Shown here: one piece after another, positions 14,176 to 21,975 of the stretch
Layout of the letters: each line of letters begins with the position of its first letter
How positions within the stretch are numbered: the first letter of the stretch is position 1
Origin: Acidovorax sp. GW101-3H11
Lineage (GTDB): Bacteria; Pseudomonadota; Gammaproteobacteria; Burkholderiales; Burkholderiaceae_C
Assembly (NCBI RefSeq): GCF_001633105.1
Contig: NZ_LUKZ01000002.1
Span: forward strand, 174,290-207,809
Reading direction: 5' to 3'
Length of the DNA: 33,520 nucleotides
The notes under the pieces: model-generated
The model's database searches: none
Told to the model about the DNA's origin: nothing
What the model saw: the letters and a program-made list of their open reading frames with translations, nothing else
Position numbers and translations under genes: made by a program

Positions 14176-16647
14176 ATGAAATCAGAAACAAGCACACCTC
14201 CCACCACTGTTGACACCTGCTGCTCCTCGGGCTGTTCCAGTACCGCAGCAGTGGTCCCTGCAGCCACAAGCAGCCCGGGCCAGGGCAAGCTGTTCCGAAT
14301 CGCCACCATGGACTGCAGTGCCGAAGAGTCGGAGATCCGGCGGGCTCTGGAACCGCTTGAGGGAATCCGCTCGTTGGGTTTCCAGCTCGGCGCGCGCACG
14401 CTGAAGATCGATGCGGAGGATCGCGCCTTGCCCCTTGCGCTCGATGCCATCCGCAAGGCGGGTTTCGATCCACAGCCCGTGGTCACTGCGGCAAACACCC
14501 AGGGTAGCCTAGGCCGGGTGTTTCGCATTGCGACCATGGACTGCAGCGCCGAGGAGGCGGAGATTCGCCGAGCGCTGGAGCCTCTGGATGGGATCCGCTC
14601 TCTGGGCTTTCAGCTCGGCGCGCGGACGCTCAAGATCGATGCCAACGAAGGCACCTACCCGTTGGCACTCGACGCCATGCGCAAAGCGGGCTTCGATCCG
14701 CAGCCAGTTCCAGGCGCCAATGGCTCCGAGGGCGGACAGGCGGGCGAACCAGCCGAAGGCGACGACCATGGACATGGTTTTGCAGGCGGCATCTCCCGGC
14801 TGGTAGCCGCGCTGGTGTTCGCCACAGGCGCTGAGGTACTTTCGTTCTTCGCGCCCGACCATATGGCCTGGAAAGTGGCCGGCATGGCGATTGCCGCTCT
14901 GGCTATCTGGCTGGCCGGCATCGACACCTACAAAAAAGGCATTGCGGCGCTGCTGCGCGGCAAGCTGAACATCAATGCGCTGATGTCGGTGGCCGTCACC
15001 GGCGCATTCCTCATTGGTCAGTGGCCAGAAGCCGCGATGGTGATGGCTTTGTACGCGATTGCGGAGCTCATCGAAGCCAAGGCAGTGGACCGGGCCCGAA
15101 ACGCTATCAAGGGCTTGCTGGAACTGGCGCCCGAAGAGGCTTTGGTACTGGGCACCAACGGAGCATGGACCGCTACACCGGTGGCTTCGGTCGCCATCGG
15201 AGCGACCGTGCGCATCAAGCCGGGCGAACGCGTGCCGCTGGACGGTAAGGTGACCAAGGGCAATGGCGCCATCAACCAGGCCCCCGTGACTGGCGAGAGC
15301 ATCCCCGTGGACAAGGCACCTGGCGACCAGGTGTTCGCCGGCACGATCAACGAGACTGGTGAGCTGGAGTTCGAGGTCACAGCCCTGTCGAGCAACACCA
15401 CCCTGGCCAGGATCATCCAGGCCGTTGAGCAGGCGCAGGGCACGCGCGCTCCGACGCAGCGCTTTGTGGATCGGTTCGCCTCCATCTACACCCCCGCAGT
15501 CTTCGCCATTGCCGTGGCGGTGGCGGTCCTCACTCCTTTCCTGATGGGCCTTACCTGGCTGGAGGCGCTCTACAAGGCCCTGGTCCTGCTGGTGATCGCC
15601 TGCCCATGCGCTCTGGTCATTTCCACGCCGGTCACGGTGGTCAGCGGATTGGCCGCAGGAGCGCGCCGTGGGATCTTGATCAAGGGCGGAACCTACTTGG
15701 AAGATGCCCGGCTTCTGAAGGCGGTGGCGCTGGACAAGACCGGCACCATCACCGAAGGCAAACCCAAGCTGGTGAAGTGGCAGGTGTGGGGTGCCGGTAA
15801 CGAGGTAGCAGTCCAGCAAATGGCTGCCAGCCTGGCGGCTCGCTCCGATCACCCGGTTTCAAAGGCGATTGTCCAGGGCTTGGACGTAAAGGACCCAGAA
15901 GCAGAAAGCTTCAAGGCCTTGCCTGGGCGCGGTGTCGAAGGCATGGTCAATGGTATGCGCTTGATGCTGGGCAATCACCGTTTGATCCATGAGCAAGGAC
16001 TGTGTGGTCCGGAGCTGGAGGCGGAGCTGGTCATCCACGAAAAGCAAGGCCGCACGGTAACCCTCCTGGCTGACGATTCGGGCGTCCTGGCGCTGTTCGC
16101 GGTAGCGGACACCATCCGTGAGACATCGAAACAGGCCATCGTCGATCTCAAGGCACTGGGTGTGACCTCGGTGATGCTGACCGGCGACAACACGGCCACC
16201 GCAAAAGCCATCGCGGCGCAGGCCGGCATTGATGACGCCCGTGGAGATCTGCTGCCCGAAGCCAAGCTCGATGCCATCAAGGAAATGCAAAAGCGCTATG
16301 GCGCTACCGGCATGACCGGCGACGGCATCAACGATGCGCCGGCGCTGGCGCAGGCCGACATCGGTTTTGCCATGGGTGCAGCGGGAACTGACACGGCCAT
16401 GGAAGCCGCCGATGTAGTCATCATGAACGATGACCTGCAGCGCGTCGCCGAGACAGTGCGTCTATCCAAGCGCACCCACGCCATTCTCTGGCAGAACATC
16501 ACCCTGGCACTGGGCATCAAAAGCGTCTTCCTGGTGATGGCTGTCGTTGGCACGGCCACTATGTGGATGGCGGTCTTCGCGGACATGGGGGCCAGCTTGC
16601 TGGTGGTGGGCAATGGCCTGCGCCTTCTTCGAAGGGTACGAGGGTAG
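14176..16647 (+). CDS. cadA: Cd/Zn/Pb-exporting P1B-type ATPase with two HMA-like domains
   Basis: 823 residues from ATG 14176. An in-frame TTG at 14155 lies inside the promoter spacer, so it is unlikely to be the start. N-terminus has a Cys cluster (DTCCSSGCSS), then two tandem ~63-residue HMA-like domains with MDCSAEE at Cys47 and Cys123, instead of the CxxC of typical HMA domains. A short His stretch (DDHGHG) precedes TM1. Core motifs: TGES actuator loop; transmembrane CPC (Cys476-Pro-Cys478) of the divalent P1B-2 group; phosphorylated D520 in DKTGTIT; HP in SDHPVS; and MTGDGINDAPALAQADIG hinge. It moves Cd, Zn or Pb from cytosol to periplasm, where CzcCBA can take over. The gene stands 145 bases after czcS with its own MerR-type promoter. 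CzcP/PbrA-type naming is also possible. Confidence 0.9.
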   Translation: MKSETSTPPTTVDTCCSSGCSSTAAVVPAATSSPGQGKLFRIATMDCSAEESEIRRALEPLEGIRSLGFQLGARTLKIDAEDRALPLALDAIRKAGFDPQPVVTAANTQGSLGRVFRIATMDCSAEEAEIRRALEPLDGIRSLGFQLGARTLKIDANEGTYPLALDAMRKAGFDPQPVPGANGSEGGQAGEPAEGDDHGHGFAGGISRLVAALVFATGAEVLSFFAPDHMAWKVAGMAIAALAIWLAGIDTYKKGIAALLRGKLNINALMSVAVTGAFLIGQWPEAAMVMALYAIAELIEAKAVDRARNAIKGLLELAPEEALVLGTNGAWTATPVASVAIGATVRIKPGERVPLDGKVTKGNGAINQAPVTGESIPVDKAPGDQVFAGTINETGELEFEVTALSSNTTLARIIQAVEQAQGTRAPTQRFVDRFASIYTPAVFAIAVAVAVLTPFLMGLTWLEALYKALVLLVIACPCALVISTPVTVVSGLAAGARRGILIKGGTYLEDARLLKAVALDKTGTITEGKPKLVKWQVWGAGNEVAVQQMAASLAARSDHPVSKAIVQGLDVKDPEAESFKALPGRGVEGMVNGMRLMLGNHRLIHEQGLCGPELEAELVIHEKQGRTVTLLADDSGVLALFAVADTIRETSKQAIVDLKALGVTSVMLTGDNTATAKAIAAQAGIDDARGDLLPEAKLDAIKEMQKRYGATGMTGDGINDAPALAQADIGFAMGAAGTDTAMEAADVVIMNDDLQRVAETVRLSKRTHAILWQNITLALGIKSVFLVMAVVGTATMWMAVFADMGASLLVVGNGLRLLRRVRG
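14293..14709 (+). repeat. Tandem duplication of the HMA-like domain inside cadA
   Basis: Two units, 14293-14481 and 14521-14709, repeat with a period of exactly 228 bases (76 residues). Their proteins are almost identical (RIATMDCSAEE, IRSLGFQLGARTLKID, RKAGFDPQPV) while many third codon positions differ, so the duplication is not very recent or has been kept by selection on the protein. Confidence 0.9.
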
Positions 16648-16789
16648 CCAGACCGCATAGTTGGCTGAACATGCTCACTTCCACGAGCTAGTTTCGGCGC
16701 TATGAGCCGACCGCCTTGGCTCTTGAGCGGAAGCGTTGGCCACACAAAAAAACCAAGACTTCATACTATCCACTGCAATACGCACCAAA

Positions 16790-17224
16790 ATGACAACGGC
16801 CATTTCGGGAAGTCTGTTGCGGGAGGTCGCCCGTTTGTTCACACAATCGCAAAGTAGGTCAGTGGAACGCAACAGCAAGATGAACAGCCAATGCAATCTG
16901 CTCGCCGAACTGGAGCGCTCCGGGACGCTTGCGATGACTGAACTGGGCAGGCGGGTTGGACGCGAAAAAAGTTGGGTGTCGCGTTCTGTTGACGCACTTG
17001 CGACCCGTGGTCTGGTCGTCAAGGAGCCCAATCCCGCCGATTCCCGGAAATGGTTGGTCACGCTCACCGACGAAGGGTTTCAGTCAGTCAATCATTGGAA
17101 TGCTGCCCTGGATGACCACGCAGTGCAATTGCTTGCCTGCCTGAGTGAGCGGGATCGTGCCGCAGTCGAGAAATCCCTTCTGTTGTTGTTGACGGCCCTG
17201 AGAGAAGACCAATCAGTCTACTGA
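16790..17224 (+). CDS. MarR-family transcriptional regulator
   Basis: 144 residues from ATG 16790 (MTTAISGSLL); a TTG 54 bases upstream is in frame but gives a non-conserved extension. The winged helix-turn-helix is clear: LAELERSGTLAMTELGRRVG, then the recognition helix REKSWVSRSVDALATRGLV, and the wing ADSRKWLVTLTDEG. N- and C-terminal helices (LREVARLFTQSQ; AVEKSLLLLLTAL) would make the dimer interface. Ligand unknown. It lies 142 bases after cadA and 224 bases before arsR, on the same strand. MarR genes sit beside ars operons in some beta-proteobacteria, so a role in arsenic or metal response is possible but unproven. The stop codon lies inside the hairpin at 17211-17230. Confidence 0.75.
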   Translation: MTTAISGSLLREVARLFTQSQSRSVERNSKMNSQCNLLAELERSGTLAMTELGRRVGREKSWVSRSVDALATRGLVVKEPNPADSRKWLVTLTDEGFQSVNHWNAALDDHAVQLLACLSERDRAAVEKSLLLLLTALREDQSVY

Positions 17225-17230
17225 CTGATT
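17211..17230. repeat. Perfect hairpin across the marR stop codon
   Basis: AATCAGTC-TACT-GACTGATT has 8-base arms and a 4-base loop; the TGA stop is at 17222-17224. There is no T-run after it, so it is not a standard terminator. It could stabilise the mRNA end or be an operator. The 218 bases from here to arsR hold no convincing gene. Confidence 0.5.
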
Positions 17231-17417
17231 CCTTCAATCAAGGATTTCGGATGCAAGCCGCCACCCCTGACCGATGCTGGCGCCTTTTGGACTGCGTACC
17301 TCGATGGTCGAGCCAGGGTGTGTGATTTTGGAGCGTGCCACTCATCACGGCCATTGGGGCGAATCGCATTTCCCGAGCCGCCACTCGCCATGCAAATAGG
17401 AGTGGATTTAGCCGGCT

Positions 17418-17445
17418 TATATTTCAATAATTGGTGTATTATTGA
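17418..17445 (+). promoter_or_regulatory. arsR promoter -10 and ArsR operator
   Basis: TATATT at 17418-17423 is a good -10 element. It runs into an inverted repeat, TCAATAAT (17424-17431) and ATTATTGA (17438-17445), with an 8-base perfect match and 6-base spacer. The arsR ATG follows 3 bases later. This A/T-rich dyad around the transcript start matches ArsR-family operators; ArsR binding here would block its own operon until As(III) binds. Confidence 0.7.
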
Positions 17446-17448
17446 GAA

Positions 17449-17772
17449 ATGAATGAGCCTGAAGTTGTCCGCTCGCTTGCAGCGCTTGCTCAAGAGGTAC
17501 GCCTCCGTGTCTTCCGCGCACTCGTCGTGGCAGGCAAGGATGGTCTCACCCCTGGCGCAATCTCCGAGCAGCTGGGAGTAGCCTCCAACACCCTGTCGTT
17601 TCACCTCAAAGAGTTGGCCCATGCTGGCCTGGTGAGCCAGGAGCGCCACGGGCGCAACCTGGTGTATCGCGCCTCGTACCAGACCATGAACGGTCTGCTG
17701 GCCTACCTGACAGAAAACTGTTGCCAGGGTGCGCTATGCCTCACTGAAGAGGCCGCCTCCTGCAACTGCTGA
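17449..17772 (+). CDS. arsR: ArsR-family arsenite-responsive repressor
   Basis: 107 residues. Helix-turn-helix at ~30-70: GLTPGAISEQLGVASNTLSF, then HLKELAHAGLVSQERHGRNLVY. The early segment SLAALAQEVRLRVFRALV is the usual ArsR start. Cys are all C-terminal (ENCCQGALC and SCNC), not in the classical ELCVCDL site of the E. coli type, so As(III) is probably sensed by the C-terminal Cys pairs, as in the Acidithiobacillus/Corynebacterium types. The ATG at 17449 has only a weak GAG upstream because the operator occupies that space. First gene of arsR-arsC-acr3-arsH. Confidence 0.85.
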   Translation: MNEPEVVRSLAALAQEVRLRVFRALVVAGKDGLTPGAISEQLGVASNTLSFHLKELAHAGLVSQERHGRNLVYRASYQTMNGLLAYLTENCCQGALCLTEEAASCNC

Positions 17773-17861
17773 GGGTTCCCTGTAGGGCAATCCATGCCCC
17801 AAGCGCCTGTGCGCTCAGCCCAGATTCACCTATCTCACCACCATTGACCCTGGAGTTCACC

Positions 17862-18368
17862 ATGAGCGCAACCCCACAACCCTTGAAAGTTCTCTTTCTT
17901 TGCACACACAACTCGGCGCGCAGCATCCTGGCCGAAGCGCTGCTCAATGACATGGGTGCCGGTCGGTTCAAGGCCTACTCCGCTGGGAGCAGCCCACGCG
18001 ACAACCAGCAGCCCAACCCCCTCGGACTGCAGGTGCTGCAAAAAGCAGGCATTTCCACCGAAGGCCTGCGCAGCAAGAGCTGGGATGAGTTCGCCACGCC
18101 CGACGCGCCCCAGATGGACCTGATCATCACGGTGTGCGACAACGCGGCGGGCGAGGTCTGCCCCATCTGGCTAGGCCACCCCGCCACAGCGCACTGGGGC
18201 TATGCAGACCCCAGCGAGGGCGACGGCACGGACGAGCAGCAACTTGAAGCCTTCCGCCAGACGCTGCACGCCATGAAGCGTCGGCTCGAACTGCTGGTTA
18301 GCCTTCCCGAAGACAAGCTGGCCAAGGCGGTGCTTCAGACCACCGCTCGCCAACTGGTCACAAACTGA
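17862..18368 (+). CDS. arsC: Arsenate reductase, low-molecular-weight phosphatase type
   Basis: 168 residues from ATG 17862, with GGAG 9 bases upstream; a TTG start at 17844 would lack a site. The LMW-phosphatase P-loop VLFLCTHNSARSILAEALL has the catalytic Cys14 and Arg20. Further family marks are KSWDEF, the VCDNAAGEVCP pair of Cys, and the HWGYADPSEGDG loop with the catalytic Asp. It reduces As(V) to As(III) in the cytosol through a Cys relay, probably with thioredoxin. It lies 89 bases after arsR and 8 bases before acr3. Confidence 0.88.
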   Translation: MSATPQPLKVLFLCTHNSARSILAEALLNDMGAGRFKAYSAGSSPRDNQQPNPLGLQVLQKAGISTEGLRSKSWDEFATPDAPQMDLIITVCDNAAGEVCPIWLGHPATAHWGYADPSEGDGTDEQQLEAFRQTLHAMKRRLELLVSLPEDKLAKAVLQTTARQLVTN

Positions 18369-18376
18369 GAAACGGG

Positions 18377-19423
18377 ATGCAGAAATCCAGCATGAGCGTG
18401 TTCGAGCGCTACCTCACCGTGTGGGTGGTGCTGTGCATCGTGGTGGGGATCGGGTTGGGCCAGGTGTTTCCTGGAACAGCACGCGCGATTGGTGCGTGGG
18501 AAGTCGCCCGCGTGAACATTCCGGTGGGCCTGCTCATCTGGGTGATGATCATTCCGATGCTGCTCAAGGTGGACTTCGCCGCCCTGGGCGAAGTGCGCAA
18601 CCACATGCGCGGCATCGGGGTCACCTTATTCGTGAACTGGCTGGTCAAGCCATTCTCCATGGCTTTTCTGGGCTGGCTGTTCATACGTCAGTGGTTTGCC
18701 CCATACCTGCCAGCTGACCAGATCGACAGCTACATCGCTGGCTTGATCCTGCTGGCCGCCGCCCCGTGCACCGCCATGGTGTTCGTGTGGAGCCGTCTCA
18801 CGGGGGGCGACCCGCTGTTCACGCTGTCCCAGGTCGCGCTGAACGACAGCATCATGATCGTCGCGTTCGCGCCGCTCGTGGCTTTCCTGCTGGGCCTGTC
18901 GGCAATCACGGTGCCGTGGGACACGTTGCTCACCTCTGTCGTCCTGTACATCTTGATTCCCGTTGTGCTGGCCCAATGGTTGCGCCGGGCACTGCTGGCC
19001 CGAGGTCAAGCCGTGTTCGACGCTGCGCTGCATCGCATTGGTCCCTGGTCCATTGCTGCGCTACTGCTCACCCTGGTGCTGCTGTTCGCGTTCCAGGGCG
19101 AGGCCATCCTGCAGCAGCCCCTGGTCATCGCATTGCTGGCCGTACCCATCCTGATCCAGGTGTTCTTCAACTCGGCACTGGCGTATTGGCTCAATCGCGC
19201 AGCGGGAGAAAAGCATGCCATTGCCTGCCCATCAGCATTGATCGGTGCTTCCAACTTCTTCGAGCTGGCCGTGGCGACAGCCATCAGCCTGTTCGGTTTT
19301 CATTCGGGTGCGGCCCTGGCCACGGTGGTGGGGGTGCTCATCGAGGTGCCGGTCATGCTGCTGGTGGTCAAGGTCGTGAACTCTTCAAAGGACTGGTATG
19401 AATCCGGATCTTCCCAACGTTGA
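18377..19423 (+). CDS. acr3: Acr3-type arsenite efflux permease
   Basis: 348 residues from ATG 18377; MSVFERYL at 18392 is an alternative. About ten hydrophobic helices. Acr3 marks: [36 protein letters not shown] in TM2, [16 protein letters not shown], then [12 protein letters not shown] with the essential Cys of TM4, [18 protein letters not shown], and [15 protein letters not shown] with the conserved Glu of TM9. Exports As(III) from cytosol using the proton gradient. Its end overlaps the arsH start by 26 bases, which implies translational coupling. Confidence 0.9.
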   Translation: MQKSSMSVFERYLTVWVVLCIVVGIGLGQVFPGTARAIGAWEVARVNIPVGLLIWVMIIPMLLKVDFAALGEVRNHMRGIGVTLFVNWLVKPFSMAFLGWLFIRQWFAPYLPADQIDSYIAGLILLAAAPCTAMVFVWSRLTGGDPLFTLSQVALNDSIMIVAFAPLVAFLLGLSAITVPWDTLLTSVVLYILIPVVLAQWLRRALLARGQAVFDAALHRIGPWSIAALLLTLVLLFAFQGEAILQQPLVIALLAVPILIQVFFNSALAYWLNRAAGEKHAIACPSALIGASNFFELAVATAISLFGFHSGAALATVVGVLIEVPVMLLVVKVVNSSKDWYESGSSQR

Positions 19424-20111
19424 TGCCACGCTCTTCGAGCAGGCCGATCTTGAGCGACTGGTGCCCGCACAGCGTTCTACCCATGCACCCCGCATCCTGC
19501 TGCTCTACGGCTCTGTGAGAGAGCGCTCCTATAGCCGATTGCTGACCGAAGAGGCTGCGCGACTGCTGCGCGCCCTCGGTGCTGAAACCCGCATCTACGA
19601 TCCGCGAGGGCTGCCACTGCCGGACGCAGAGCCCGACAGCCATCCGAAGGTGGTGGAGTTGCGAGAGCTGGCCCAATGGGCGGAGGGCATGGTCTGGACC
19701 TCACCGGAGCGCCATGGCGCGATGACCGGCATCCTGAAGATGCAGATCGACTGGATACCTCTGTCCGTGGGGGCCGTGCGGCCGACCCAGGGCAAGACCC
19801 TGGCGGTGATGGAAGTCTCGGGTGGCTCGCAGTCGTTCAATGCCGTCAATCAGATGCGGGTACTGGGTCGGTGGATGCGCATGATCACCATCCCCAACCA
19901 GTCGTCGGTCGCAAAAGCCTTTTTGGAGTTCGACGAAAGTGGCCGCATGAAGCCATCAAGCTACTACGAGCGTGTGGTGGATGTAATGGAAGAGCTGGTG
20001 AAGTTCACGCTGCTGACCCGCGATAGTGCAGACTATCTGGTGGATCGGTATAGCGAGCGACGCGAGAGTGCAGACGCGCTGTCAAAGCGGGTGAATCAGC
20101 GCAGCATTTGA
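19398..20111 (+). CDS. arsH: ArsH NADPH:FMN oxidoreductase
   Basis: 237 residues from ATG 19398, with AAGGA upstream. Flavodoxin-like NADPH-dependent FMN reductase: the phosphate-binding [19 protein letters not shown] loop at ~34-52, [10 protein letters not shown], the [18 protein letters not shown] segment, and [13 protein letters not shown]. ArsH oxidises trivalent methylated or aromatic arsenicals and reduces quinones or ferric ions; it is a cytosolic tetramer. It is the last gene of the ars operon. No terminator hairpin is obvious in the bases after the stop. Confidence 0.9.
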   Translation: MNPDLPNVDATLFEQADLERLVPAQRSTHAPRILLLYGSVRERSYSRLLTEEAARLLRALGAETRIYDPRGLPLPDAEPDSHPKVVELRELAQWAEGMVWTSPERHGAMTGILKMQIDWIPLSVGAVRPTQGKTLAVMEVSGGSQSFNAVNQMRVLGRWMRMITIPNQSSVAKAFLEFDESGRMKPSSYYERVVDVMEELVKFTLLTRDSADYLVDRYSERRESADALSKRVNQRSI

Positions 20112-20274
20112 CTGGCAGTGCTCAGGGCGCCGGCAGGCAGCTGGAGTACAGCTCCTCCGTGCGAAGAATCCTTGTCATTTGCTTGATATTGCTGGGCAGC
20201 GTTTTCCTGACCCAGACGGTATCGGCAAATCGAACAACCTTAACACTCCAGGCCCCAGATCAAGGAGTGGATCG

Positions 20275-20609
20275 GCCAATGCAATGGGGTGACACACGCC
20301 GTCGGCAGTTAAAAGCGATAGCCGAGCGCCATTTGGCGGAAGCTACGGGAAATTGTCGAGATGAAATCGGCGTTAGAGCAGTTGGTTTCTGTGTGCGCAG
20401 GTGACGATCATGCCCATTGCGCGATTCTGGAAAACCTCGCCGCAGACAGTCCCTCGGCCCCCAATCACAGTGTTAGCTTTGTCAAACCGAAGCGTCGCGG
20501 TGCCAAGGCCGCCCCCGCTCACTCTGGGGTAACCAACAAGCCGACAACCAGTCATTTGGATCTCATGACATGGATGCGTGGCGTACACGTGCATCAGAGC
20601 GGGCATTGA
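20275..20609 (+). pseudogene. MerR-family regulator remnant, C-terminal half only, frameshifted
   Basis: Two frames together recall the dimerisation and metal-loop half of a CueR/ZntR-type MerR regulator. QWGDTRRRQLKAIAERHLAE is in the first frame (about 20280-20342). RKLREIVEMKSALEQLV, then CAGDDHAHCAILENLA with the two metal-loop Cys, is in the next (about 20337-20436). The joint around 20335-20345 needs a deletion of roughly 11 bases. The DNA-binding N-terminal half is absent; upstream lies arsH and about 160 bases without a recognisable gene. The reading after 20440 is not like MerR. Probably the relic of a metal-responsive activator, perhaps once tied to a nearby metal gene. Confidence 0.5.
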
Positions 20610-20706
20610 ACTAGGCCGTGAGGTAGCTTGCAGAGCCATCACCTTGCACCGCGATTGCGGCCAGCCCGTACTTGGGCGGGCCACGCTTGTGGCCCACCTG
20701 TTTGCA

Positions 20707-21000
20707 TTACTTAGGCGTGGAGCCCGGAGTGGCTTCCTTGTGCGGCATGGCTTCACGCGCATTGGCCTTTTCCTGACCACGGGCTTCGGCCTTGCTGGTG
20801 TCCGCAAGGCCAGAGCCTTCACCCCGCGCTGTACCGCCATCCTTGGTCCGCTTCACACCGGTTGCAGGACGGGCTTTCTTGTGGTCTTCGCCATGCGCTT
20901 GCGCCTTGGAGTTGGTATAGGGCGTGGCTTCCTGGGTGTCGCCAGCGGCGAATGCGGACGATGCGGCCGTCAGAGTCAGAGCAATAAGGAGCGTTTTCAT
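20707..21000 (-). CDS. Small basic secreted protein, last gene of cop operon
   Basis: 97 residues from ATG 20998-21000 (AAGGAA site upstream). Sec signal MKTLLIALTLTAASSAFA|AG, then a hydrophilic, low-complexity mature part rich in Ala, Lys, Glu and Gly with scattered His (EATPYTNSKAQAHGEDHKKA, RTKDGGTARGEGSGLADTSK). No Cys after cleavage and no recognised domain; it is probably disordered in the periplasm. It lies 74 bases downstream of the CusF-like gene on the same strand, so it is the likely end of the copper operon. Function unknown. Confidence 0.6.
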   Translation of the reverse strand: MKTLLIALTLTAASSAFAAGDTQEATPYTNSKAQAHGEDHKKARPATGVKRTKDGGTARGEGSGLADTSKAEARGQEKANAREAMPHKEATPGSTPK

Positions 21001-21074
21001 GATTTTTCCTTGGTAGTTTGAGGTATGAGCGAAAGCGCACCCCTTCTTGGGGGCGCCGTGAAACACTTCTATCC

Positions 21075-21416
21075 CTACTTGGCAGGTTCGATGGCAGTGA
21101 CGACCATCTTTCCACCCTCGTTGATCACCATGAAGCGGATCTTGTCGCCAACTTGCGTCTTGTCGAGCAGGGCCTTGTCTTTGGCTGGGAACACCATGGT
21201 CATCCCCGGCATGTCTAGATGCTTGATGTCGCCATGCTTGATGGTGATTTTCCCCGCGTCCTTGTCGATCTTTCGTACCTCTCCATCAGTCATAGAGGCC
21301 GCAGCCATGGCAGCTGGCTTGCCAGCGTCGCCCGTGGCCTGTGCCGTGGCCGACAGCGGCATGAGGGTGATCAGCGACAACATCGCGCCGATTAAAAGAC
21401 TGTTTGCGTTTTTCAT
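21075..21416 (-). CDS. CusF-like periplasmic copper-binding protein
   Basis: 113 residues with a Sec signal (NANSLLIGAMLSLITLMPLSATAQA). Mature domain: GEVRKIDKDAGKITIKHGDI then LDMPGMTMVFPAKD, the small OB-fold of CusF. Ligand alignment to E. coli CusF: His36 corresponds to His61, Met47 to Met72 and Met49 to Met74, with exact spacing. The Trp44 that caps the Cu(I)/Ag(I) site is Met69 here. It should bind Cu(I) in the periplasm and pass it to the multicopper oxidase or an efflux pump; a fourth Met in place of Trp may tighten or open the site. It is 38 bases after the cupredoxin gene and shares its operon. Confidence 0.82.
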   Translation of the reverse strand: MKNANSLLIGAMLSLITLMPLSATAQATGDAGKPAAMAAASMTDGEVRKIDKDAGKITIKHGDIKHLDMPGMTMVFPAKDKALLDKTQVGDKIRFMVINEGGKMVVTAIEPAK

Positions 21417-21454
21417 AGGAACTCCTTGTTCAATCGCGTAGAAGACTTTTCAGC

Positions 21455-21940
21455 TTACTTCTTCACCACCGTGACCTGGCCCTTCATGCCCGCGTCGTAA
21501 TGACCTGGGTAAAGGCAGGCAAACTTGACTTCACCAGCCTTTGTGAACTGCCAGATGATTTCCCCTTGCTTGCCTGGAGCCAGCGACACTTTGCTGGGTT
21601 CGTCATGCTCCATATCCGGGAACTTCTTCATCGTCTCGTAGTGTTCCTTGAGTTCGGCATCGGTACCCAGGCTGAATTCGTGTTTGACCTGACCACCGTT
21701 CTTAATTACGAACTTGATAGTCTCGCCCTGCTTGACGGAGATTGCCGCGGGCGTGAAGCGCATGGTGTCAGCCATGTCAACATTGATCGTGCGGCTTACC
21801 TTGCTTGCTGTACCTGGCTGTCCTATGGCTGACTCCTCGCTTCCGTGGCCGTGACCACCGCTGTGAGTACCACCTGCCAGGCTATTGAAAGACAGAGCCA
21901 CCAGGGTTGAGGCAGCGATCAGGGAAAGAGTGCTTTTCAT
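21455..21940 (-). CDS. Periplasmic cupredoxin (CopI-like)
   Basis: 161 residues from ATG 21938-21940; an upstream ATG at 21979 overlaps the oxidase stop and would spoil the signal. Sec signal (KSTLSLIAASTLVALSFNSLA) followed by a His-rich start (GGTHSGGHGHGSEES). Type-1 copper ligands are complete: His87 in VKHEFSLG, Cys142, His147 and Met152 in FACLYPGHYDAGM. Family knowledge: CopI-type cupredoxins protect against periplasmic Cu, as in Rubrivivax. It lies between the multicopper oxidase and the CusF-like gene, and is probably an electron partner or copper buffer for the oxidase. Confidence 0.85.
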   Translation of the reverse strand: MKSTLSLIAASTLVALSFNSLAGGTHSGGHGHGSEESAIGQPGTASKVSRTINVDMADTMRFTPAAISVKQGETIKFVIKNGGQVKHEFSLGTDAELKEHYETMKKFPDMEHDEPSKVSLAPGKQGEIIWQFTKAGEVKFACLYPGHYDAGMKGQVTVVKK

Positions 21941-21975
21941 AGTTACCTTACGTTGTGAATGAGGAAAGGGGGCGA

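Noticed and set aside
14509-15852. Long minus-strand frame of 447 codons opposite cadA
   Set aside because: Shadow of the P-type ATPase gene in GC-rich DNA; no recognisable motif.
17218-17649. Minus-strand frame covering the gap before arsR
   Set aside because: It runs through the arsR coding region and the ars operator, and has no known domain or start site.
20108-20270. Hydrophobic stretch (ILVICLILLGSVFL) that could be a signal peptide after arsH
   Set aside because: Only a TTG start, no ribosome site, and the frame leads into the MerR remnant; treated as non-coding.
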